64,000 nt of DNA from Rhodanobacter sp. Soil772 (GCF_001428385.1 NZ_LMSK01000001.1:1355-65354), one strand, 5' to 3'; positions 8,576-17,640 are shown, numbered from the stretch's first letter. Made by a program: numbers and translations. The notes: generated by a model from the letters alone, not told the origin.

Positions 8576-9187
8576 ATGGGCGACGGATACATGGAAGCGT
8601 GGTTTTCGCGCGTGGAACCGGTACTGGGCGCTGCGCTCGAACGGCGCGACGTTCACACCTCGACCCACTGCGGGCGGGTCGGTCGGCTGGCCCTGGCGTT
8701 CGCCCGGGATCTTGGCCTGGCCGACGAAGAACTGCTGGTTCTGGATGTGGCGGCCCGGTTTCACGACGTGGGGAAGATCGGGATCCCCGATGCGGTCCTG
8801 CACAAGCAGGGGGCGCTGAACGACGCCGAGTGGGAAATCATGAAGGGCCACAGCCTCCATGGCGAGCACATCGTGCGGATGGACCCGGAGCTGCCGTTCG
8901 GCAACGAGATCGCGCTGGCGGTGCGCCATCATCATGAGCACTACGATGGCACCGGTTATCCGGACGGCCTGCACGGACGCGCCACTCCGCTGCCGTCGCG
9001 CATACTGTCCGTGATCGACAGCTACGACGCGATACGCAAGCGTCGTGCCTACCATGCGCCCCAGTCGCATGAGTCCACGGTGGCCATCCTGGTCAGCGAG
9101 CGGGGCACCAAGCACGATCCGCAGATCCTCGATGCGTTCCTGTCGCACGACAGGCCTTGGTTCGACCGACCGGGCGTACCCGGCTAG
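8576..9187 (+). CDS. Stand-alone HD-GYP cyclic-di-GMP phosphodiesterase
   Basis: A 203-residue protein that is essentially one HD-GYP domain. It has the metal/catalytic HD signature (RFHDVGKIGIPDAVL) and the family-defining HHHEHYDGTGYPDGL, so it probably hydrolyses cyclic-di-GMP. No receiver, PAS or membrane segment is present, which is unusual; most family members carry a sensor. The ATG at 8576 lies six bases after GGAGG; the frame is open upstream to 8372 but overlaps fabB and has no ribosome site. It is convergent with ubiV, ten bases away. Confidence 0.85.
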   Translation: MGDGYMEAWFSRVEPVLGAALERRDVHTSTHCGRVGRLALAFARDLGLADEELLVLDVAARFHDVGKIGIPDAVLHKQGALNDAEWEIMKGHSLHGEHIVRMDPELPFGNEIALAVRHHHEHYDGTGYPDGLHGRATPLPSRILSVIDSYDAIRKRRAYHAPQSHESTVAILVSERGTKHDPQILDAFLSHDRPWFDRPGVPG

Positions 9188-9197
9188 CAGAGGCGAT

Positions 9198-10085
9198 TCA
9201 CGCGGTTTCCGGCATCCGCATGCCCGGCTCGCCGTGCCAGTAGCCGTTGCGCGCGCCGATCCGCGGCGGCGCCACCGGCGAGCGGCGGGCGAGGTGATAG
9301 TGCGCCACCACCTCGGCCATGCCCTCGGCTTGCGGATACAGCCGCAGCACGTCCACGCCCAGTTCGCGCAGCTGCGGCAGTTCGGGGCCGAGGTCGGTGA
9401 TCTCCTCGCCCTGGATCTGGATGCCGTTGATGCGCAGGAACGGCCGGCCCTCGCGCGTGGCCAGCGGCATGCCGTCGGGATAGTCGATGCAGCGGAAGCC
9501 GCACTGGTCCTTGGCCACGTCCAGCGCACGCGCGGTGAAGCAGCGCGCGGAGAAGGCCAGCGGCAGCCGGCCGAACGCGATCACCTCGAGTTCGGGCATC
9601 GTCCTGCCTTCGGCCTGCATTGCCTCGCGCAATTCGCGCAGCAAGGTGTGGCCTTGTTCGACACCCGGTACCCAGCGGCGCAGGCCGTCGTCCATCAGCA
9701 TCGCCAACGCGTGGTGGTTGTAGACGTTGAGCGTGGGCCCGGCGACGAACGGCACACCGCGCTCGCGGCACAGCTGCACCGCCGAGAGGTCGTTCGCCTC
9801 GATCCAGCAGTCGCCGTGATCGACCAGCCGCTGCAATGCGCCCAGTTCCGATTCGGCCTCGATCAGCGCCAGCGACGACAGCACGACCTGCTTGCCGCTG
9901 CGGGCGAGTTCGGCGGCCAGCGCGATCCAGTCGCGCGTGCCCAGCTCGCGGCGCTTGCTGCACACCGTCTCGCCCAGGTAGATGATGTCGACCGGCCAGT
10001 CGGCTGCCTCGCGGTAGAACGCCAGCGTGTGTTCGCGTGGCCAGAAATACTGCAGCGGGCCCAGGCTCAGTTTCATCGTGTTCAT
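9198..10085 (-). CDS. ubiV: Oxygen-independent ubiquinone hydroxylase partner UbiV
   Basis: A 295-residue U32-peptidase-family protein closely matching E. coli UbiV. With UbiU it forms a [4Fe-4S] heterodimer that hydroxylates the ubiquinone ring without oxygen, using prephenate as oxygen donor. The four conserved cysteines are visible: one in GETVCSKRRE, one in FSARCFTARA and two in KDQCGFRCIDYP. The ATG at 10085 is used here; a second in-frame ATG at 10076 is equally possible and neither has a good ribosome site. It follows ubiU by 19 bp, as in the ubiUV operons of other Proteobacteria. Confidence 0.92.
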   Translation of the reverse strand: MNTMKLSLGPLQYFWPREHTLAFYREAADWPVDIIYLGETVCSKRRELGTRDWIALAAELARSGKQVVLSSLALIEAESELGALQRLVDHGDCWIEANDLSAVQLCRERGVPFVAGPTLNVYNHHALAMLMDDGLRRWVPGVEQGHTLLRELREAMQAEGRTMPELEVIAFGRLPLAFSARCFTARALDVAKDQCGFRCIDYPDGMPLATREGRPFLRINGIQIQGEEITDLGPELPQLRELGVDVLRLYPQAEGMAEVVAHYHLARRSPVAPPRIGARNGYWHGEPGMRMPETA

Positions 10086-10104
10086 CGGTTCAGTGCCAGA
10101 AAAA

Positions 10105-11103
10105 TCAGTGCCACGAGCGGTGATAGGGGCCGAGCGTGGTCTGGTGACCCTCGGCATGCTTCGACAGCGCGGACTGCCAGCGCGGTTGCGCCGACCAGTC
10201 CTGCGGCGAAGCGCGGTAGCGGTCCAGCGCGTCGCGCCAGGTGCGGGTGACCGAGCCGACATAGGCGACGCCGCGCTGGCGGCCCTCGATCTTCAGCGCC
10301 GCCACGCCGGCTTGCGCCAGTCGCGGCAGCAGCTCCAGCGTGTTCAGGCTGGTCGGTTCCTCCAGCGCGTGGAAGACTTCGCCGCCGACCTCGAAGCGGC
10401 CCTTGCACACGGTCGGATAACCGGCCGGTTCGCGCGGTTCGAAACGGTCCATCAGCACGTTGTTGAGGCGCACGCTGCGGCGGCCGTCATCGTGTTCCTC
10501 CCAGCGCACGAAGCTGGCCGGCGAGCACACGCCGTGGCGGTTCGGCGAGGCGCCGGTGACGTAGCTGGACAGCTGGCAGCGGCCTTCGACCATGATGCAC
10601 AGGCTGCCGAACGCGAACACTTCCAGCGGCACCGGCGAACCCTCGCACAGCCGCTCGACCTGCTGGATCGACAGTACCCGCGGCAACACCGCGCGGCTGA
10701 TCCCGAAGCGCTCGTGCGCATAGCGCAGCGCCGGCGCGGTGGTCGCCGAACCCTGCACCGACAGGTGCCGCTTCAGCGCGGGATGCGTGCGGGTGGCGTA
10801 GTCGAGCACGGCCATCTCCGCCGCGATGATCGCGTCGCAGCCGAACTCGGCGGCCTTGTCCACCGCCGCGTACCACTGCGGTAGGCGCACGCTGTCGGGA
10901 TAGGTGTTCAGCGCCAGGTAGACCTGCCTGCCGCGCTGGTGCGCGTAGGCGATGCCGTCGCGCAGTTCGTCGTCGCTGAAGTTCAGCCCGGGAAAGGCGC
11001 GCGCGTTGGTCTGGTCGCGGAAGCCCGCGTAGACCGCGTCGGCGCCGGCGTCGATCGCCGCTTGCAGCGCCGGCAGGTTGCCGGCAGGACAGACCAGTTG
11101 CAT
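10105..11103 (-). CDS. ubiU: Oxygen-independent ubiquinone hydroxylase partner UbiU
   Basis: A 332-residue U32-family protein, near-collinear with E. coli UbiU: LVCPAGNLPALQAAI at the start, then PVPLEVFAFGSLCIMVEGRC, HGVCSPASFVRW, PTVCKGRFEVGGEVFHALEE and a C-terminal TTLGPYHRSWH. The cysteines in SLCIMVEGRC, GVCSPA and TVCKGR are the expected cluster ligands. The ATG at 11103 has GAGG a few bases upstream; the longer frame to 11187 has no homology. First gene of ubiUV, divergent from the His-rich exported protein, with an FNR-like dyad in the shared 152-bp gap. ubiUVT are FNR-controlled in E. coli. Confidence 0.93.
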   Translation of the reverse strand: MQLVCPAGNLPALQAAIDAGADAVYAGFRDQTNARAFPGLNFSDDELRDGIAYAHQRGRQVYLALNTYPDSVRLPQWYAAVDKAAEFGCDAIIAAEMAVLDYATRTHPALKRHLSVQGSATTAPALRYAHERFGISRAVLPRVLSIQQVERLCEGSPVPLEVFAFGSLCIMVEGRCQLSSYVTGASPNRHGVCSPASFVRWEEHDDGRRSVRLNNVLMDRFEPREPAGYPTVCKGRFEVGGEVFHALEEPTSLNTLELLPRLAQAGVAALKIEGRQRGVAYVGSVTRTWRDALDRYRASPQDWSAQPRWQSALSKHAEGHQTTLGPYHRSWH

Positions 11104-11161
11104 GAGCACCTCGAAGCTGGGAGTTCGGGGCGCATCGTGACGGTCGTCGCCGGTGCCTGCG

Positions 11162-11175
11162 TTGACGTGGATCAG
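11162..11175. promoter_or_regulatory. FNR-like box in the ubiU / exported-protein divergent promoter
   Basis: TTGACGTGGATCAG, one mismatch from TTGAC-N4-ATCAA. It ends 58 bp before the ubiU start and lies 80 bp before the ATG at 11256, so it could serve either or both genes. Confidence 0.5.
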
Positions 11176-11255
11176 CTGGACCCGCATTGCCCGGAGCTAC
11201 CATGCCCCACATCTGTCACGTGCATGATGTTGTTTCCCACCGAGGAGTCGATTCG

Positions 11256-11747
11256 ATGAAATACAAGCATGCTGTCACCGCCGTCCTGCTGTGCGCGTTC
11301 TCGCTGGCGCCATGGGCGCAGGCGGTGGCCCAGGAGCATCACCATCACGCCGCCGCACCAGCGGCCGCGCCGGCAGCAGCGCAGCGCTGGGCGCCGGATG
11401 CGCCGTTGAGCGAGGGGATGCGCCGCGTGCATGCCGCGGTGGACGAGTTGCGCCACTACGAGATGGGCCACATGAGCGCGCCGATGGCGGTGGACCGGGC
11501 CACTGCCGTCGAGGAAGCGGTGACCTACATGTTCGCCCACTGCAAGCTGGCGCCCGAGCCCGACGCCGCACTGCACGGCATCCTGGTGCCGCTGCTGGGC
11601 GCGGCGCAGGCGCTGAAGGCCGACCCGCAGAAGGTCGGAGCGGTAGCCGACATGCGCGCGGCGATCGCGCACTACCCGCAGTACTTCAACGACCCCGGCT
11701 GGGACCAGCCGGCCCCGGTCGAGCACGTGATGCACGACGAGCCCTGA
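11256..11747 (+). CDS. Exported His-rich small protein, function unknown
   Basis: A 163-residue protein with a signal peptide (hydrophobic to about residue 22, cleavage near AQA-VAQE), then a run of four histidines and an Ala/Pro linker, then a mostly helical acidic/His domain ending HVMHDEP. Scattered His and Met residues (RHYEMGHMSAPM, TYMFAHCKL) suggest periplasmic metal or heme contact, but this is inference. Similar proteins near denitrification genes in Xanthomonadales are sometimes called DnrO; I do not rely on that name. Start at 11256 follows GAGGAG. Divergent from ubiU over an FNR-like box, so possibly co-induced under low oxygen. Confidence 0.6.
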   Translation: MKYKHAVTAVLLCAFSLAPWAQAVAQEHHHHAAAPAAAPAAAQRWAPDAPLSEGMRRVHAAVDELRHYEMGHMSAPMAVDRATAVEEAVTYMFAHCKLAPEPDAALHGILVPLLGAAQALKADPQKVGAVADMRAAIAHYPQYFNDPGWDQPAPVEHVMHDEP

Positions 11748-11780
11748 GTCGTAGCGGCGGCAGGTCGTGGCCGCCGCGTA

Positions 11781-13268
11781 TCACCTTGTCGTCGGTGTGC
11801 GCGTGGCCTGCAGCACCGCCCACAGCGCATCGACGCGCCGTTCCACCGCGGCATCCGGCACGATCGGCCGGCTCCAGGCGCGGCTGGTTTCGGATGGCCA
11901 TTTGTGGGTGGCGTCGATGCCGAGCTTGGAGCCGAGCCCGGCGACCGGGCTGGCGAAGTCGAGGTAGTCGATCGGGGTGTTCTCCACCAGCATCGTGTCG
12001 CGTGCTGGATCGACCCGGGTCGACACCGCCCAGATCACCTGCGACCAGTCGCGCACGTCGATGTCGTCGTCGGTGACGATCACGAACTTGGTGTAGGTGA
12101 ACTGGCGCAGGTACGACCACACGCCCATCATCACCCGCCGCGCGTGGCCGGCGTACTGCTTGCGGATGCTGACCACCGCGATGCGGTACGAGCACGCCTC
12201 CGGCGGCAGGTAGAAGTCCACGATCTCCGGAAACGCCTTCTGCAGGATCGGCACGAACACATCGTTCAGCGCCATCGCCAGCACCGACGGTTCGTCGTGC
12301 GGCGCGCGGCCCATGTAGCTGCCGTGGTAGATCGCGCCTTGGCGCAGGCGCATGCGCTCGATGGTGAATACCGGAAAGTGATCCTGCGCGTTGTAGTAGC
12401 CGGTGTGGTCGCCGAACGGGCCTTCCAGCGCGGTGTCGCCGGGATGGATGAAGCCTTCCAGCACGATCTCCGCGCCGGCCGGCGCGTCCAGGCCGGTCAG
12501 CTCGCTGCGCCACACGCGCGTGCGCTGGCCGCGCAGCAGGCCGGCGAATTCGTATTCGGACAAGGTGTCGGGCACCGGCGCCACCGCGGCCAGCATGGTG
12601 GCCGGGTCGGCACCGATCGCCACCAGCACGGGAAACGGTTGCTGCGGATGCGCGGCGCACCAGTCGGCGTAGTCCAGCGCGCCGCCGCGATGCGGCAGCC
12701 AGCGCATGATCACCCGGTTCGGTCCGATCACCTGCTGGCGGTAGATCGCCACGTTCTGGCGCGGCTTGTTCGTGCCGCGCGTCACCACTAGGCCGAAGGT
12801 GATCAGCTTGCCGGCGTCGTCGGGCCAGCAGTGCTGGATCGGCAGGTGCGCGAGATCGATCTCATAGCCTCGCGATGTTTCGTGTTCGAACGCCGCCTCG
12901 CGCACACGCTGCGGTGCCACGTGCGCCAGTTGCGCCAGTTCGGGCCAGGTCGCCAGCGCCTGGCGCAGGCTGGATGGCCAGCGCGGCTCCTTGATCGCAG
13001 CGAGCAACTGGCCGAGTTCGCGCAGGGAAGCCAGCGGTCGTCCGGCCAGCGCCAGTTCGATGCGCCGACGGTGACCGAACAGGTTGCCGAGCAGCGCATG
13101 CGACGAGTCGCCGGGGCGCTCCATCAGCAGCGCGGGGCCACCTTCGCGCAGCGCGCGCAGGCTGAGCGCGGTGGATTCCAGGTGCGGATCGACCGGCGTC
13201 GTCACGCGCTGCAGCTGCCGTTCGCGTTCGAGGTGCGCGAGGAAACCACGCAGGTCGTGGAAGCTCAT
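11781..13268 (-). CDS. ubiD: UbiD-family decarboxylase (4-hydroxy-3-polyprenylbenzoate decarboxylase)
   Basis: A 495-residue prenylated-FMN decarboxylase that removes the carboxyl group of the polyprenylated ubiquinone precursor. Family landmarks include [13 protein letters not shown], the [11 protein letters not shown] and [12 protein letters not shown] block with its catalytic Glu/Arg region, and [10 protein letters not shown] at the C-terminus. Length is normal. It needs the flavin prenyltransferase UbiX, not seen here. It is the last gene of a five-gene minus-strand operon, overlapping the TyrA-like gene by four bases (ATGA). Confidence 0.92.
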   Translation of the reverse strand: MSFHDLRGFLAHLERERQLQRVTTPVDPHLESTALSLRALREGGPALLMERPGDSSHALLGNLFGHRRRIELALAGRPLASLRELGQLLAAIKEPRWPSSLRQALATWPELAQLAHVAPQRVREAAFEHETSRGYEIDLAHLPIQHCWPDDAGKLITFGLVVTRGTNKPRQNVAIYRQQVIGPNRVIMRWLPHRGGALDYADWCAAHPQQPFPVLVAIGADPATMLAAVAPVPDTLSEYEFAGLLRGQRTRVWRSELTGLDAPAGAEIVLEGFIHPGDTALEGPFGDHTGYYNAQDHFPVFTIERMRLRQGAIYHGSYMGRAPHDEPSVLAMALNDVFVPILQKAFPEIVDFYLPPEACSYRIAVVSIRKQYAGHARRVMMGVWSYLRQFTYTKFVIVTDDDIDVRDWSQVIWAVSTRVDPARDTMLVENTPIDYLDFASPVAGLGSKLGIDATHKWPSETSRAWSRPIVPDAAVERRVDALWAVLQATRTPTTR

Positions 13269-14071
13269 GCGGGCGGCCCGGGAATGGCCAGGCTGTCGCC
13301 GTCCGCATCGGCCAGCAGCTGCCGATGCACCCGTTCGAGTTCCGCCAGCAGCTGCGCGCGCGCCTCGGCGGCGAACGGGTTCTCGCGCTGGATCGCGGCA
13401 AACAGGTGGCCGGCGTCGCCGCGCACCGCCGCCAGCATGTGCTTCATGCCCTGGAACGACGGCGGGGCTACCGGCAAGCCATCGTCCACGCCGAGGTCGA
13501 TCAGCCCCTTGGCGATGAAGAACGCCAGCGCGTGAGTCCTGGCCATGGCGCGGTCGTGGCTTTCCGGGTCCTGCACGATGACTTCGCAGCCGAGTTCGAC
13601 GAACAGTTCGCGGGTGCGCTCGGCAGCTCGTGGATGATCCGCGGCGGGGCAGATCACCGCGCGCAACGGCCGCTCATCGCGGGCCAGGCTGAGCGGGCCG
13701 AACAGCGGATGTGTGCCCACGTGCGGAATGTCCGCGCCGAGCAGCTCGTCCATCATCGCGCAGGGATGCAGCTTCACGCTGCCCACGTCGAGCACGGTCT
13801 GCCCGGCATGCAGCAGCGGACGCAGCGTGAGCAGCGCATCGCGCATGTGCGGCACCGGCATCGCCAGCACGATCCAGCGTGCCTCGCCGACGGCGGCAGG
13901 CATCGACGCGGCGGCCAGTGCGGTGGAGATATCCGCGTGCGGATCCCACGCGCGCACGCGGTGCCCCGCCTGCAACAGCAGCTCGGCAAAGGCTTTACCA
14001 AAGCGGCCGTAGCCGAGCACGGCGAAAGTCGTGGCGGATGGCGCAGGCTCGCGCAGCTCGGTGGCGCTCAT
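13265..14071 (-). CDS. Prephenate/arogenate dehydrogenase family protein (TyrA-like)
   Basis: A 268-residue NAD(P)-binding protein. The Rossmann motif [11 protein letters not shown] lies near residue 20; [21 protein letters not shown] and [21 protein letters not shown] are the conserved TyrA blocks, with the Ser of GSVK and the two His as likely catalytic residues. It would oxidise prephenate or arogenate towards tyrosine. No chorismate mutase or ACT domain is attached. It overlaps both neighbours by ATGA (14068-14071 and 13265-13268), so translation is tightly coupled to the cysteine-synthase-like enzyme and to UbiD. Confidence 0.8.
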   Translation of the reverse strand: MSATELREPAPSATTFAVLGYGRFGKAFAELLLQAGHRVRAWDPHADISTALAAASMPAAVGEARWIVLAMPVPHMRDALLTLRPLLHAGQTVLDVGSVKLHPCAMMDELLGADIPHVGTHPLFGPLSLARDERPLRAVICPAADHPRAAERTRELFVELGCEVIVQDPESHDRAMARTHALAFFIAKGLIDLGVDDGLPVAPPSFQGMKHMLAAVRGDAGHLFAAIQRENPFAAEARAQLLAELERVHRQLLADADGDSLAIPGPPA

Positions 14072-15174
14072 GCCGCGAGAGGCGGACGGCCGCTGGCCAG
14101 GCTGGCGCGCAGCGCGGCGTCCCATGGTGCGGTGTCGATCCCGCGCGCGGCCAGCCAGTCGCGGTCGAACAGCGTCTGCGCGTAGCGTTCGCCGCGGTCG
14201 CACAGCAGGCTGACGATGCTGCCGCGTTCGCCGCGTGCGCGCATCGAGGCGGCCAGTTGCAGGCAGGCGACCAGGTTGGTGCCCGACGAGCCGCCGTAGC
14301 GGTGGCCGAACAGATCTTCCAGCAGCCAGGCGGCGGCGATCGAGGCGTCGTCGGGCACCTCGACCACGCGGTCGACCACGTCGAAGATGAAGCCCGGTTC
14401 CACCCGCGGCCGGCCGATGCCTTCGATCAGGGTGGGCTGGCTGGCCACCGCCCGCACGTCGCGGTTGCGCCAGCCATGCACGTAGCCGCTGCCGGTTGGC
14501 TCGGCCACGCACAGTTGCGTGTGCAGCCGGCGGTAGCGCAGGTAGCGGCCGATGGTGGCCGAGGTGCCGCCGGTGCCGGCGCCGCAGACGATCCAGGCTG
14601 GCTCGGGCTCGGCCTCCAGCGCGAGCTGGCCGATGATCGACTCGGCGATGTTGTTGTTGCCGCGCCAGTCGGTGGCGCGTTCGGCCAGGCCGAACTGGTC
14701 CAGGTGGCAGGCACCGCGCGCGGCGTGCTCGGCGGCGCGCGCGTGCACTTGCGCGGGATCGTCCACCAGGTCGCACTCGCCGCCCAGCGCCTGCACGTCG
14801 TGGATCTTGCCCGGTGCGGTGCAGGCCGGCATCACGGCGATGAACGGCAGGCCGAGCAGGCGCGCGAACCATGCCTCGGAGATCGCCGTGCTGCCGGAGG
14901 AGGCATCGACCACCGCCTGGCCGCCGCGCAGCCGGCCGTTGCACAGCGCGTACAGGAACAGCGAGCGCGCGAGGCGATGCTTCAGGCTGCCGCTGGGATG
15001 CGCGGCCTCGTCCTTGAAGTAGAAGTCGATACCGTGGAAGCCAGGGAAGTTCAGCTTGAGCAGGTGGGTGTCGGCCGAACGCGCGGCCTCCTGCGCCAGC
15101 TTCGCCAGCGCGGTGTGCACCCAGCGGCGATCGGTTTCGCGTTGCGGGTTGACCAGTCGCAGGACGCTGTCCAT
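14068..15174 (-). CDS. PLP-dependent cysteine-synthase-family enzyme
   Basis: A 368-residue fold-type II PLP enzyme. The PLP lysine is in PSGSLKHR near the N-terminus, DASSGSTAISEAW is the substrate loop and CGAGTGGTSATIGRY the phosphate-binding glycine loop. The family includes cysteine synthase, cystathionine beta-synthase and cysteine desulfhydrases; the exact substrate is unknown. The ATG at 15174 is chosen because GGAG precedes it at good spacing; an ATG at 15192 lacks a ribosome site. It begins 14 bp after the decarboxylase and overlaps the TyrA-like gene by four bases. Confidence 0.78.
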   Translation of the reverse strand: MDSVLRLVNPQRETDRRWVHTALAKLAQEAARSADTHLLKLNFPGFHGIDFYFKDEAAHPSGSLKHRLARSLFLYALCNGRLRGGQAVVDASSGSTAISEAWFARLLGLPFIAVMPACTAPGKIHDVQALGGECDLVDDPAQVHARAAEHAARGACHLDQFGLAERATDWRGNNNIAESIIGQLALEAEPEPAWIVCGAGTGGTSATIGRYLRYRRLHTQLCVAEPTGSGYVHGWRNRDVRAVASQPTLIEGIGRPRVEPGFIFDVVDRVVEVPDDASIAAAWLLEDLFGHRYGGSSGTNLVACLQLAASMRARGERGSIVSLLCDRGERYAQTLFDRDWLAARGIDTAPWDAALRASLASGRPPLAA

Positions 15175-15188
15175 CGGAGGCTCCGTGA

Positions 15189-17144
15189 TCATGGGTGGAA
15201 AGCGGCGGCGCCGTGCAGGGCGCGCACGCGACGGCCGAGGAAGTCGAAATAGCGGTCGATGTAGCTGATGCCGTTCTCGTGGTCGATCAGGTACGGATTC
15301 ATCAGCGTGTGACGCAGGATCAGCAGGCGGTCATCGCCGGGAACGAAGCTGGCCGGGTCCAGGCCCAGCGCGCCGAGGATGCGCGTGGTCTGTGCCGGGC
15401 CCAGCATTTCCGGTCGCAAACTGGTCACTGAACCGAAGAACTCCTTCAGCTGCAGCGGCTGCTGCGGATCGCAGCGCAGTTCGTCGTGCAGTGCGCGCAC
15501 GAACGCGTTCGCCGTCGCCACCGAGGTGTTGCCGTGCGGGTTGAGCGCGAGGCAGACCAAGTTGCTGTCCGGCGCGAACGGCACCAGCGCGTGGACGCAG
15601 CCGGCCAGTTCCAGCGCGAAGCGTTGCGCGCGGGCGTGGAAGGTTTCGGCCGCGCGCACGGTGGCGCGCGGCAGGGCGCCGAAGTGGGCGTGGTCCAGCG
15701 GCAGCACCTTGTGCGTCACGTACACCGCGGCTGCCGCCGCGCCGGATTTCGAGCCTTCCGGGATGAACTGGCCCAGGCTGCGGTAGCGTGCCAGGTAGCC
15801 GGCGGGCGTGGCGGCGTGGAACACGTAGTCGGCGCGCTCGGCCAGCAACGCCATCGCGCGGTGGTCACGGCAGATGAAGGCGCCGCTGCCGTAGGGCAGG
15901 TAGCCGAGCTTGTGCGGGTCGACGGTGACCGAGTCGGTGTCGCCCAGCGCGGCGAACGCGGCGTGCACCGCGGGCGTGGGGAATTGCACGTAGTCGGCGG
16001 CCACTTCGTCGCGGGTGCGCAGCGAGCTGTCCTCGTGGCGGAACAGCGTGGCCAGGTAGCCGCCCCAGGCGGCATCGACGTGCACGGCGAAGTCCAATCC
16101 GCGCTCGCGCGATTCATGTCGCGCGGCGAGCACGGCGTCGATCGGGTCGATGGTGCCGTACTCGGTGCCGCCGAGCACGGCCACGCACATCAGCACCGGT
16201 CGGCGCTCGCGCGCGCAGCGTTCCAGCGTATCGCGCAAGGCGGCGGGGTCCAGCCGCATGCCGGCGGTAGGCAGCAGTTCCAGTTGATCGCGGCCCAGGC
16301 CGAGCAGCTTCAGCCCCTTGCTCCACGAGTAGTGCGCAGTGACCGGCGCCAGCACCAGCGGTACGCGCAACGACGGATGTGCGGCGAAGAAACCGGCCAG
16401 ACCGCGCTGCTCGATGCGTTCGTTCTCGACCCGCTGCAGCCAGTGCGCGCGCTGCGTCGGCGCTTGTGCGGCCAGCCAGTGCTGCCATGCCTGCAGCAGG
16501 GCGATGCCATCGGTGTGGGAAAGGTTGAACGCGCTCCAGTCATCGGCGGGCAAGGCCAGCTCCGGCACCTGCGCCGCGCGCAACGCGACCGGAAACGCCT
16601 TCAGCGCCAATGCCAGGCGCAGCGCCTGGTAGTTCGCCAGGGTGCCGCCGGAAGTGAGGTGGCCGAACGCGCAGGCGTCCTGCGCCGGATCGTGCGGATA
16701 GCCGAGCATGCGCGCCAGCTGCAGGCCGGCCTGCACTTCCATGTCGACGGTGACCGGGGCGGCGTCCTCGCTGACGTTGTTGGGGTTGTACGGCAGCGTC
16801 AGCATCTGCGCGGCCAGTCCCGGCAGCAGCAGGTCGGAAGCCATGTGGCCGATGTAACGCGGGCTGTGGAACGGTACCGACTTCTTCAGCGCGGCGGAGA
16901 GCTGGTGCAGCTCGCGGCGCATGCGCGATTCGAAGGCGAGGTAGTCCGGGTGATGCGCGGCGGCGGTGGCGATCGCCGGCGGGTCCTCCGGGTGGAAGTT
17001 GCGGCGCCAGTAGACGTGGTCGCGCAGGAATTCCACCAGCAGCTTTTCCAGCAGCGTGTCGTTCTCGCCGTAAGGGCCGAGGAAGCAGGCGTCCAGCGTG
17101 TGGTCGCGCGGTTCTTCGGCGGGAAAGGGTCGTGCTGCATTCAT
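15189..17144 (-). CDS. PLP-dependent group II amino-acid decarboxylase
   Basis: A 651-residue decarboxylase of the aromatic-amino-acid/glutamate decarboxylase fold. The PLP lysine is in TVDPHKLGYLPYGSGAF; the earlier blocks FGHLTSGGTLANYQAL and FAVHVDAAWGGYLATLF are typical of the family. It is longer than most (about 480-520), with an N-terminal arm of about 100 residues and an extended C-terminus, as in tyrosine- or glutamate-decarboxylase-like proteins. Substrate unknown; the adjacent TyrA-like enzyme makes an aromatic amino acid plausible. The ATG at 17144 overlaps the SirB stop (ATGA); the frame is open further to 17642 only through the heptamer repeat. Confidence 0.8.
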   Translation of the reverse strand: MNAARPFPAEEPRDHTLDACFLGPYGENDTLLEKLLVEFLRDHVYWRRNFHPEDPPAIATAAAHHPDYLAFESRMRRELHQLSAALKKSVPFHSPRYIGHMASDLLLPGLAAQMLTLPYNPNNVSEDAAPVTVDMEVQAGLQLARMLGYPHDPAQDACAFGHLTSGGTLANYQALRLALALKAFPVALRAAQVPELALPADDWSAFNLSHTDGIALLQAWQHWLAAQAPTQRAHWLQRVENERIEQRGLAGFFAAHPSLRVPLVLAPVTAHYSWSKGLKLLGLGRDQLELLPTAGMRLDPAALRDTLERCARERRPVLMCVAVLGGTEYGTIDPIDAVLAARHESRERGLDFAVHVDAAWGGYLATLFRHEDSSLRTRDEVAADYVQFPTPAVHAAFAALGDTDSVTVDPHKLGYLPYGSGAFICRDHRAMALLAERADYVFHAATPAGYLARYRSLGQFIPEGSKSGAAAAAVYVTHKVLPLDHAHFGALPRATVRAAETFHARAQRFALELAGCVHALVPFAPDSNLVCLALNPHGNTSVATANAFVRALHDELRCDPQQPLQLKEFFGSVTSLRPEMLGPAQTTRILGALGLDPASFVPGDDRLLILRHTLMNPYLIDHENGISYIDRYFDFLGRRVRALHGAAAFHP

Positions 17145-17545
17145 GGGGTCCATCCGTACAGCCAGCCCAGCGGGTGATGCATGCGGGCGACGCCGAGCAT
17201 GTAGACGTAGGTGACCAGCGCAGCCACATAGAAGGCCAATCGCGCGCGCGGCGTGCGTGCCCGTTTCAATGCCAGCATGGCGAGCACCACGTAGACCACC
17301 AGCAGCACCAGCTTGGTGGTGAGCCAGCCGTTGGCGAACAGTGCGCCGGGCAGGATGCTCATCAGCATCAGCGCGGCGGTGAGCAGGGTGGTGTCGATCG
17401 CGTAGCTGAGCCAGCGTAGCGGCATCGCCTGTGCCGCGCCGCTGTAGCCGAGCTGGGTCGCCAGGCCGCGCAACGCGAACAGCGTACCGCTGGCCAGCAC
17501 ACAGGCGATGTGCACCCATTTGATCTGTGGATAGAACTCGAACAT
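17141..17545 (-). CDS. SirB-family small membrane protein
   Basis: A 134-residue integral membrane protein with four hydrophobic segments, opening FEFYPQIKWVHIACVLASG and ending GWLYGWTP, matching the SirB (YchQ) family of unknown function. It heads the decarboxylase operon. Its ATG (17545-17543) is embedded in the first unit of a heptamer array that replaces the normal ribosome-binding region; no Shine-Dalgarno sequence is visible. No other ATG would keep the conserved N-terminus, so this start is likely genuine. Confidence 0.75.
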   Translation of the reverse strand: MFEFYPQIKWVHIACVLASGTLFALRGLATQLGYSGAAQAMPLRWLSYAIDTTLLTAALMLMSILPGALFANGWLTTKLVLLVVYVVLAMLALKRARTPRARLAFYVAALVTYVYMLGVARMHHPLGWLYGWTP

Positions 17546-17634
17546 TCGGGATTCGGGATTCGGGATTCGGGATTCGGGATTCGGTATTCGGTATTCGGTA
17601 TTCGGTATTCGGTATTCGGTATTCGGTATTCGGT
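17544..17634. repeat. Heptanucleotide tandem array, 13 units (5 ATTCGGG + 8 ATTCGGT)
   Basis: Thirteen uninterrupted 7-bp units: ATTCGGG five times (17544-17578) then ATTCGGT eight times (17579-17634). The array runs from the SirB start codon to the norB terminator. All three minus-strand frames are open through it because three units equal 21 bp. Unit number is expected to vary by slippage. Similar ATTCGGG-type arrays are known between genes in Xanthomonadales. Confidence 0.95.
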
Positions 17635-17640
17635 AAAAGC

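Noticed and set aside
17544-17634. Heptamer array considered as a CRISPR
   Set aside because: Units are 7 bp, contiguous and without spacers.
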